64,000 nt of DNA, taken from Phlegmacium glaucopus (taxonomy: Eukaryota; Basidiomycota; Agaricomycetes; Agaricales; Cortinariaceae). The position numbers were made by a program, and so were the translations under genes. The stretch is from the NCBI GenBank assembly GCA_015039465.1, contig MU130361.1:307651-371650 (forward strand), in the 5' to 3' direction. This document shows, one piece after another, positions 27,897 through 36,879 of the stretch. How positions within the stretch are numbered: the first letter of the stretch is position 1; each line of letters opens with the position of its first letter. Below the pieces are notes generated by a model. That model had not been told where the DNA came from and did no database searches. It saw only the letters and a program-made list of their open reading frames with translations.

Positions 27897-28553
27897 GAAA
27901 TGAAATTAAAGCCAGCTGATTGATGGTGAAAAGTTTTATTTTCAATTTTGTGATTTGATCACGAATTTTGGATATACTCACTGTCGTATGAATGGCACGC
28001 AAAAAAGTACAGATGGTGTAGGGATGATCACTGCATGAACTTGACCTTCAAGCGCTTAAGATGTTGTCATTGTGACTCGCGACGCGATGAGCTTCGGCAA
28101 GGGTCTGCCGCTGCTCCTTTATTGACTCTTATTTGTCTGTCCCCTACATAAGCCGCCATCAACTCTTTTTCTTTTTCCTTCACAGTTCGTCTTGCCAGCC
28201 AAATTCAAATTCATTTATTTTTTTCAACAGTCTCGTTCTCATCTATACCTTAAAACTACGGCCACTTTCTGCCCGAGCAGTGCATAAATGCATCCATACT
28301 GCAATCGGTTCTGTAGATGTGCCAATAATAACGTCCTTCGACTGTCTAATCAACGGTCGGCTGGTTAGCCTTGAGACACGGGAGCTTCTGCTGGGGTGAA
28401 GTGCTCATTAGTCCGCGGTTATTCTATATCTTTCTTGCTTCCTCTAGTTCATACAAATCTCATCGCAACCTTGTTCATGTAATAATAATCTATACAACCT
28501 GTGCTATGTAAAAAAACTGCTTGCGTATAATTCATCTCTAGTCATAGCTGGCC
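27897..28553. promoter_or_regulatory. Upstream region of TEL1 and 3' side of CBS
   Basis: About 660 bp between the Tel1 start and the CBS stop, both minus. The Tel1 promoter is expected in its left part. A 28133-28399 (+) ORF is rich in Phe and Ser from T-rich DNA and I do not regard it as coding. Confidence 0.5.
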
Positions 28554-30196
28554 TCAGTGTGAAGCGTGATTTGGAATTTGCGTTTCTCCCGGCCCTTCAG
28601 CTGATACTGTGTCAGCCATTCGAGGTTCCTTCGTAGGCTCACTCCGCAGGATCTGTGCTATCGCTCCAGCTAGTGGTGACGGTGCAGCTTCCATCGCTAT
28701 GTTCAAGAACCATCGCTTGCTCATGTAGTTTCGAATGCTATTTCGTCCAGGGAAAAGACAAATGAATAGATAGGTCATAAAGCATAGTGGTATTAACATA
28801 CCCATCAGGAAGTAAAACCACGACATTCTTGCCCAAGGTATTAGCGACATTCTTCCCTTCTTCACCCTTCAACCACCGAAGCGCTCCAGCAAGGGCACTA
28901 CCACTGCTACCTCCAACCAAGAGTCCTTCACTTCTCATAAGCAGTTGTACAGCAACAAACGATTCTTCATCAGATGTCTTCAACCAAACATCGACATCGG
29001 TACGAGACAAAACATCCGGAACAAAATCGTAGCCAATTCCCTCGACAATATATTGTGCCCCATTGTCAGTCACGTTCAAACTTTCAGGTAGCGCAAGTAT
29101 GCTTCCTTTCTGTCGATAAGATTAGGTCTGACGTCATAATAAAAGGATATTTGAATAAACATACGGGATCAACTCCGACGATAATGCAATCGGGATTATG
29201 AGCTTTCTTGATAGCTCGTGAGATGCCAGTGACGGTCCCTCCTGTGCCTGCGCCAGCGACCATCACATCAACCTTCTCAGACGAGGGTTTTGAAGATGTT
29301 GACGGAGTCGAGACTACAGCTTCTATGATTTCCGGACCAGTCGTATACTCATGAGCGAGGGGATTATTGACCTGAGATACAAAACAAGGTTGAACACGGC
29401 TTGTTTAACAACATAGAGAACCCAAAAAATTATAGATCCATACGTTTCGATATTGGTCCAAAATAATTCCATGAGGGATTTCACGTTGTAATCGTTTTGC
29501 AACACCTGCGATCGTTAAGGAATTCAGCCACGAGAGTGCCAGTGACGTAAGTCAGAACACTACCTATATGACTTTCTGGGGAGTCCCAAGGAGCCTCTGT
29601 AGGTGTACGAACGACTTCTGCTCCGAGTGCACGAAGAAGCGCTTCTTTCTCCTGTCAAGAATTAATATTATTATGCAGCTGATACGAGATAGCAGCAGGA
29701 CATACCAAGGACATCTTATTAGGAAGAGTTATGATTACTGAATAACCCTTATCTATGGTATTCAGTACATGTCTGAACAACGTTTGCCCGCTTCTTTACC
29801 TTAATGGCACAAGCCATAGCCAGTCCAATACCTTCAATCAAACCATTTATATATCAGTAAAAGAAACAAGTGTAGTAGTCCACCAAAACAAACGCACCGG
29901 TATTGCCAGATGTTGGTTCGATGACCACACTTTTACCGGGTAAAAGTTTCCCTTCCTTCTCAGCAGCTTCCACCATTGCTTTGGCGATTCTATCTTTCAC
30001 CGAACCGCCCGCAGACATGAATTCGACTTTACCCACTAGATAAGAAAAGGTCATTCAACAATGACAAAACTTGAAAGATTGACAAGATAAACTCACAAAG
30101 ATTGCATTTTAAGCCATTGGCTTGGGCAATCTTGTCAAGGCGAATGAGAGGAGTGTGGCCAACGGCGCCTAGGGCATTGTCGATAACTGAAGGCAT
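28554..30196 (-). CDS. CYS4: Cystathionine beta-synthase, catalytic core only
   Basis: PLP enzyme that condenses serine and homocysteine to cystathionine in transsulfuration. I start at [21 protein letters not shown] (30196). Introns split the reading frame several times. Seen in order: [16 protein letters not shown] with the PLP-binding Lys; EPTSGNTG phosphate loop; AMACAIK; LPNKMS-like and [67 protein letters not shown]; and [12 protein letters not shown]. The [17 protein letters not shown] and EGIGYDFVP features favour CBS over cysteine synthase. After [20 protein letters not shown] only a short tail (ending IPNHASH) precedes the stop. So the C-terminal Bateman (CBS-pair) regulatory module of yeast Cys4 is absent, giving about 370-390 residues. 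I find no N-terminal heme domain, as usual in fungi. Confidence 0.92.
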
Positions 30197-32094
30197 TGTT
30201 CTCTGACAATATGAATGGAAGAGTGAATTCACTCGGCACAATTGAATGCAGTTTCGCTTTCCGGTCCCCGGAGCGGACGGATCCCAGACGGATCCTAAAC
30301 TTACCCGGTTTGTTATCTTCCCGGCAAAGTCCGAAATAGCACGATTGACCAATATTTTAACCATTATGAGCTCAAAAATAAGAATTGAGTGAGCTCTCAG
30401 CGTAAATTTATGTTTAGAATAATTCTATCTCTTAAAAACTATGGAAGGTGCCTTTGTTGAGGTTGTAAAAATCAAGATGTTATCTGCATTATCCAATCAG
30501 ATCTAGAAGCCTCCATTATCTGCAAACTGGAACATTTTGCTCCCATTACTTCAGTTTAAATTACTATGCTTCCAAAAATTTTACTACTTTGCTGGAAGAG
30601 AGAAATTGTTCTGAATGTAAATTTCTTGCCTGCACAGCCACATATCTGCCCTACAGATTTATAACACTCGCAGCTTAGAAACTTCGAAAATCTATTTTTA
30701 TTGCATGGCTACAACCTCCAGAGTCCAGACGTATCTCTGTATTAGGACAGAAAATGAGCTTCTTTTGAAGCACTATGTAGTTAGCATTTTGTTTTCTCTT
30801 CACCCCGTGTACTTAGGATCAAGTTCAATTAACCATATAAAAGATAATGAAACTGTCAAATGGCGAAAGGAAACGTATGCAGCCATCGATTGAAAATAAC
30901 TCGAACTTGTTTAATTCACAGAAGTTGACAAATGCGAAGGAAAATACTACCTCGGATCTGCTTCAAGTTCCACTTGGAATGTTTAAATTTTGACTGCGCC
31001 CCAGAGGTTGCGAGAACCACGCAGCGCGCCCATGGAAGCGTCCACAATTGGCATAGAATCTTCCATGGGGAGTTGATGAAATAAAATAGATGCAGGCCTA
31101 CAAGACCTTAGAGAAAAAAATCGATCTCTTAAATTTTCGGTGTTACAGTCCCCTTGAGTAAATTCACCAAGCAGACGATCCCGTCCGCCAGGCGGCTCCA
31201 TCTGCTTCGTGTTTCAACCTTTCGATTTTGTATCATTTGCGGCCGCGTTCCTGGATTCCGTATGAAGGAAATAAAATTATGCCGGGTTTGAAATTTGGGT
31301 GATAATCACACAGATAAGATAATATTCACTTGAGTCAACCGCGAAGCATGGAGCGGCTGCGTTATCTTACAGCAACGGTTTTTCTGACAACATCGACGAC
31401 GCGCGTATCGCCCTCAACCTCTTGTCACTTAGCACTGTTTACCGGTACCAATCATTTGGTTTGATGATTCATGTTCGTTTTCATATTTCGTCATTGAGTT
31501 GATGATATATCTGGATGTGGTTCTTATCGCACGAATCGGTTTTAGGCCTCTATTCCTATGCCATAGCTTGCGCGGTTCAAGTTTTACACCGTGCCTTGTT
31601 CCTCGTGCATAGATACGTCTCCCACCACAGCCCATGTTTATATCAGGATTCCTGGGAAATTTCTCAAGGTCTGTCTTGACAGAGTGCCACGGTCGCTCCG
31701 AGTCGGACTGCCAACTTCGGCTGCAGAACACCTGATTTCGTGGTGAGTGGTATAGGAGTGGTATAGGAGCTTATAGGAGCTTATTGAGATTCATATAGTG
31801 AATATGTTAATCAATCTGCCAGGGTGTTTCCATATCGATTTCTTCGTCGCTATGCTTCCCATCAATGACCTAGAATTGGACCATAATTTAATATTATACT
31901 AAGCGAAGCATAAATCTTTGACCCGCCTCGTCGCTCTGTGAGCAACTGAGCTTCACATGAATCACAGTAAAGAATTGGGGTTGCATTCCAAGTCGAAACT
32001 GCTCTGCCAAAAGGTTTAGATGAACTATATATGATTTATTATAATACCTTGGCCAAGCGTAGCCTATAGATACATACATCTGTTTATTAAAGCT
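30197..32094. other. Long intergenic region without a supported gene
   Basis: About 1.9 kb between the CBS start and the DOPA dioxygenase stop. It should hold the CBS promoter. Two small minus-strand ORFs (30983-31201, 63-100 residue class; 31429-31731, 100 aa, very basic) lack start context, introns or family motifs. A short tandem repeat sits at 31745-31786. The region could hide a non-coding RNA or a decayed mobile element, but I cannot show either. Confidence 0.5.
31745..31786. repeat. Short two-type tandem repeat
   Basis: Four adjacent units read directly: GAGTGGTATAG, GAGTGGTATAG, GAGCTTATAG and GAGCTTATTG. The first two are identical and the last two near-identical, suggesting stepwise slippage. 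No function is evident. Confidence 0.85.
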
Positions 32095-32867
32095 TCAGTG
32101 CTTCAACATTTCATCATTGAGAGGCCAAGGTTTCCCCATCCAACTCATCAGTTCTGTATGGTCTTTATATGCGTCGTTTGTGTTTGGATGAATAAGGACA
32201 CTAAAATTTCCTTTTTTACATAAGTGCTTGCATCCAGAGCAATCGATCTACTTACGAGCATGGTCCCCGATTAACGGTGAGCCAAGAAAAAAAAGCCCCT
32301 GTATCATGGGGCGTAAAAGTATTCACTTCAAACATGGCGGTCGGATGGGGTCCTAAATATATTATTGATTAATGAGATACAGGGAAATGTATTGCTCTTA
32401 ATAAAACTAACCAACAGGACGATCCCAGAATCTATATATCCGAAGCTATTGAGGTATTTTTCAATCTTTTTTTGTAGTATAAATAGATCCGAGGGCAACT
32501 TGCCTCTGGAAATTCTCTCCTGATTCTTTCGTGAAGTTCCTTTGCATACTTTGTCTCTGACTGGGACGATGGCATGTAATAGACTTGACATTGACATCGG
32601 TGATAGTAAGGTTACATCCATGGGACCATTGCGATGGGGGCCAGGCTTACCATGAAAGTCGAAGCCATTGTTCGATGAGTCAATGGGTGGTGGAAAAGTG
32701 TCATACGCTGCAGATTTTGGTCCTGGGGGGTTGTAAAGGGACTTTCCATCTGGGTTGAGAGTAGTAGGTAGAGGTTCTGCGTTTTCGTAACCCTTGAGAG
32801 GAGATTGCATGACTGTTGTGATGGTAGATTGTACTGTGTGAATTGGATCAGACCCTAACTTGTTCAT
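32095..32867 (-). CDS. DOPA 4,5-dioxygenase (extradiol, betalain/muscaflavin type) with a GC-AG intron
   Basis: Opens the catechol ring of DOPA between C4 and C5, giving 4,5-seco-DOPA, the precursor of betalamic acid; related proteins in many fungi act on other catechols. Five exons (32651-32867, 32504-32583, 32412-32445, 32256-32352, 32095-32200) encode 177 aa, typical for the family. Seen in order: NPDGKSLYNPPGPKSAAYD; FDFHVYYMPS with a conserved His; YAKELHERIRREFPE; LRIYRFWDRPVGPHPTAMFE; SWLTVNRGPCSVLIHPNTND; HTELMSWMGKPWPL. The second intron starts GC (GAG|GCAAGT) and ends AG; reading it as exon, or using a nearby GT, gives a stop before the conserved RPVGPHP block. The start could instead be 32900, which would collide with the neighbouring gene's start codon. 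Pigment production cannot be inferred, since no tyrosinase is nearby. Confidence 0.9.
32446..32503 (-). other. GC-AG intron in the DOPA dioxygenase gene
   Basis: Reads GAG|GCAAGTTG at the donor and AATAG at the acceptor on the minus strand, 58 nt. GCAAGT is the optimal non-canonical donor. Removal joins EFPE to LRIYRFW in frame. Confidence 0.85.
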
Positions 32868-32898
32868 ACCCCGAGCGCTTGCCCCGACCTTTTTTTCC
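32868..32898. promoter_or_regulatory. Minimal head-to-head gap, DOPA dioxygenase / scaffold gene
   Basis: Only about 31 bp separate the chosen divergent start codons (32867 minus, 32899 plus). Promoters and 5' UTRs must therefore lie inside the opposing transcription units, or one start has been placed too far upstream. Confidence 0.5.
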
Positions 32899-35800
32899 AT
32901 GAAGACTGTCAGCAGACATCTAGACTCTGACTCTCAGCCTCCTCTTACTCCTACCTTCATCAGTCCGAGGCTAGCTCCTCTTCCGCCCAAGTCATTCAAA
33001 GCTAATTTTCACACTGTCTTCCGTAAACAACCAAAGCCTCCGTCTCCCAAGTCTACATATTCTGTTTCTATTACAACTTCTTCCAGCGAAAATCATAGCG
33101 TTCATCCTTACTCTTCATACATGCCTCCCCTCCCCGTCGTAACAAACCACAGCGCGGTGGAAGACGACGACGAATGTCCGGTCTGTCTTGAACCTCTGAG
33201 TTTTAGTTTCAGGCTCCCTGGTGAGAAACCACACATTGTCCCAGAATGCGGCCACGCTCTGCATGAGGTTGGTTCAATCCTACTCTCAATAATTTCGCTC
33301 TTTCACACACACTCTCAAGGCCTGCTTTACCGCCGTTTATGGTCCACCTCCAAACCAACAAGCAAGGGCGTTGTCAAGAAAATCTAACCTTGGCGTCTGT
33401 GGTGTCTGTAGACGGCCTATGAAAGTCGGCGACGGCGATGGAGGGAAATCAAATAGTTCGTTCAATCTTCTTTCATCTTATTGTTCCAAGCATTAAATAT
33501 CTGTATCTATTAGAGTTAGCCGCTCTCACTGGCATGGGCGATAGTCGTGCTGCTCCTCTCTACCCTGGACGTGATGATCCTGCGAGCCGGGCTCGTAATC
33601 CAGCTCGCCCTTATGATCCAAACGAAGATGACCCTCTTGATCATACCGGTTCTGTGAAATCCGCCCCTTCGAACGAACATACAACACAATACATCGTCGC
33701 TCCTTCCATCCAAGTTCGCCCTGAATTCTCCTCATTAACTCGCACGAACGATCTCAATCAGCCATTGACATGCATAGTTGTCATCGAGCTACCTGGAAAG
33801 CGCGCGGCCAGCGTACCTGGCCCTGTTATCCCCGATAATTATGGCAGAAATGGGAATGGTCTTGGCCAGATGAGGCAAGACAATAACTCTGGTCATTCAA
33901 GTCCTCGTCCCGATCAGGTACGGCAGCGACAAAGCCAGCGTCATCTAGAAGACAACTCTCCGAGGGAATACCAAAGCCGAACCCCCCAGGAAGGTCAATC
34001 TCCATTATCCCACCACGATGGTAAGGGGTCTTATGGGCCAAACACCCTCATTCACTTGGAGCAACACTCGCCATTTATCGCTATCACAGAGGACTTACGC
34101 AACCGTATCATTGATTGGAAAGGTCATCCATTATCTGATCTGGGGCCACTTCAAATGTACGATCTCCTGTCCGTCAGACGTGACTCGGCAATACGAGAAT
34201 TCTATGTCTACTTGTTTAAAGAGGCCATCATTTGTGTCGTGGAAGAAAAAAAGCGTGGTCTTGGGCGTCTTCTGTCGAACGCATCCGGTTTTACCGATTC
34301 GGGATCAGTGGCTTCATTTTCAGGTCAATCTAAGGGCGTCCTACGTTTGAAAGGCAGGATTTACGTCAGACACATCAAGAATGTCACCGCTTCATCTGCT
34401 GCAGGCGAAATGAGTCTCACCATTGACATGGAGGATGAACTTGCTTCTTTCATTTTGATCTTCAAGGAACGGGCTTCTCTTGAAGCATGGAAGAATAATA
34501 TTCAAGCCCTCGTCAATATGTTCCAATCTCAAAACGGTGTTGTGCGAGAGTCGCACACACCGCGACCTTTGGACATTGAAGAATTCGGAGGAAGTTCTAA
34601 GGCCATGCGGATGTTGAGCGGCAGTACGCAGACTACTGTTAGTACGGTTGACAGTCTGCTAAGTTCATCCCGCTCGACTATGTCTTCATCAACGTCCCAA
34701 AATTCAGGGATGATGGGGCACCGCCAATACTCATTGAGCAAATTGGCACCGCTGGGAGAAGACGACGAGCTGAGTGCATATGAATCGTCGACCAATCTCG
34801 TCACCCCTCACACTTCCTCTGGACCGTCTAATTCCCTTTCGCCGCTTTCACATCCTGCGTTGGATTTAATTCTTGTCATCTCTATACCGCCACCTACTGC
34901 TGTACCAAGTACGGCCCAGCTTAAAGTCCGTGTAATCAAGGCTACTCTTGACTTTCTCATTGCATCACTGGGACCGAAGGATCGTCTAAGCTTGGTTACA
35001 TTTGAAGTCGGCGTTGGAGGAAGAGTGAGGAAATGTCCGTTCTTGAGCGTTAGTAAAGCTCAGAGCCGACAAAGACTCGAAAAATTCGTCAATGAACTTG
35101 GTGAAAGGTTCGACGAAAATCATGATGAATTTTTGGTACGAGGAACCAAGGACGAAAAAACGGATGTTGTCACTGCAGTGAATAACGGTATGTATAGTTC
35201 GTATGTATACTTATTCCATGTTTATAGCGGTTTATAGGGTTGGATGTGGTACTGCAACGAAAATCCCGCAACTCCGTTTCGGGCATGGTTCTTATCAGTG
35301 ATGCGGCTGACAGCACCCGACGAGCCCAAATGGATCTTGTTCTAGCAAGGGCGGAAGCAGCCAACATACCAATACACTCCTTTGGCTATGGTCGCTCACA
35401 TGATCCTGCTTCTCTATGGCTCATGTCCAATCACACCAGCGGGACGTACACATTTGTAAAAGACTGGTACGACCTTCGAGATTGTGTGGCCGGATGTGTA
35501 GGAGGGATGATGTCCATCGGGTTATTGAATATGCGACTTCATCTGAAGATCGTGGATAACAATAGATTCAGGATTCGAAAAGTCTCTGGTGGACCTTCCT
35601 CCATCCTCTCTGCTGATGGTCAACATGTTGATGTTGATGTAGGCGAGCTGCGGTATGGTGAACGCAAGGAGATGCTTATTGAACTTGAACTTGATAATGC
35701 GGATCAAAGGAAATTGGGGCAATCCCCAAAACAGGACGGTCGAGCCTTGAATGCGACGGATCAGTTTGTTCAATCTATGGGTCTTGGCTCGTTGACTATC

Positions 35801-36497
35801 GAAGATACTCCTGATTTCATGGGTGGTATGATGGAGCGGATGATCGACGAAGCACCTGTGTTTGAGGTTGACGGGTCATTCTTCGACCCCGCTGCTGCTA
35901 AAAACGTGTCTCGTCTGGCGCATCCCGTACTACTCACCGTGACGCTGCTGCCGATGTCTGCCAATTCACAACGCCCAGCATCTACCGCATCCGATCCAGT
36001 AATCGTCCGACGCAGAATGGAGCTTCTCGCTTCTGACATGATCACAAGATCGCTAGTGCTAGTGTCAAGACGGAACTTCCCACAGGCTCAGAGGATTATG
36101 GGAGAGACAAGACGGATTTTACATACGGTTCTGCAGAGTATTTCACGGTCGCTGGCTGCTCCAAATGCTGCTGGACGAAATCGGAGGGAGATATTGACGC
36201 TCAGTGCTGTTCGTGCGATGCAGTCTATTCTTCAAGATTTACAGATACTTTCAGAGGCTTTGGACGATAATGTTGAGTTGTTTGCACATGATCAAAGAAA
36301 TTTCGGGGCTCAGCAGGTGAGTTGGTTTTCTCCCGTAACGTTTTCCCCCCCTCACTAAATTTATACAAAACCAGGCAATGATCCTCCGAGATCAAAAGAG
36401 TTGGAGCGGCAGAAGTGCAACTGAACGTCTATTCTGGACGACGGACAATTCTATTGAGCTGGCCTCGAGAAGTACTGACTGGGTGGCACGAGAATGA
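32899..36497 (+). CDS. RING-PH-vWA protein, Far1/Ste5-like signalling scaffold
   Basis: Five exons (32899-33267, 33320-33455, 33514-35187, 35238-36316, 36375-36497) give 1,126 aa. After a Pro/Ser-rich start, a RING domain (residues ~92-155) shows ECPVC, ECGHALHEACF and GVCGVCRRPM, with introns falling inside it. A PH-like domain follows at ~363-500 (RNRIIDWKG...MYDLLSVRR...FYVYLFKEAIICV, ending ASLEAWKNNIQALV). A von Willebrand A domain at ~617-800 has LDLILVISIPP, LGPKDRLSLVTFE, KTDVVTAVNNGL and SGMVLISDAAD. The RING-PH-vWA order is that of the Far1/Ste5 family, which tethers G-beta-gamma, Cdc24 and MAPK modules in pheromone signalling. I infer a Far1-type scaffold; yeast function need not carry over. 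Ubiquitin-ligase activity is an alternative. A PAK kinase gene lies ~15 kb away. Confidence 0.85.
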
Positions 36498-36879
36498 AGC
36501 TTGACCTTTTCCTCTTTTCTTCACCTCCCGCGTTACGATTATCTTATGTGCTTTCCCTCTCTCTATTGATCGCTCTATCGTTTTATCTCAAGACTCGCTC
36601 ATCGTATTTGTATCACGCTACCAATGGTCTACCCACAACTTCTTGTTGCATCCCCCTTATGGAAACCAAATCAGTTTTTCTCTCTCCTAATAGTATACCA
36701 ACCTTTTAATAGCAGCAGAAATACCTTCCCTGGTTTCTTATTTTTCTTTGACCACCATTCTTTCATTGTTGTATTGGGTATGAAACGTTCCGATTCTTTT
36801 TGTCTCCCTGGCCAGGTATAATTATTTGGACACGGAGATTGTACACCACACAGTAGTGTGAGAGATCGACGATTACGTA
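36498..36879. promoter_or_regulatory. Intergenic region upstream of PMT4
   Basis: About 380 bp, T-rich in its first half (3' UTR of the scaffold gene), containing the PMT4 promoter in the second half. No specific site recognised. Confidence 0.5.

Noticed and set aside
28133..28399. 88-aa plus-strand ORF between TEL1 and CBS
   Set aside because: Phe/Ser/Leu-rich translation of T-rich DNA with no family resemblance.
31429..31731. 100-aa basic minus-strand ORF
   Set aside because: No motif or gene structure; considered chance, although a mobile-element relic cannot be excluded.
32328..32900. Single-exon 190-aa ORF on the minus strand
   Set aside because: Only its first ~73 codons are coding; beyond 32651 the ORF reads through introns of the DOPA dioxygenase gene. 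Splicing restores the known family protein.
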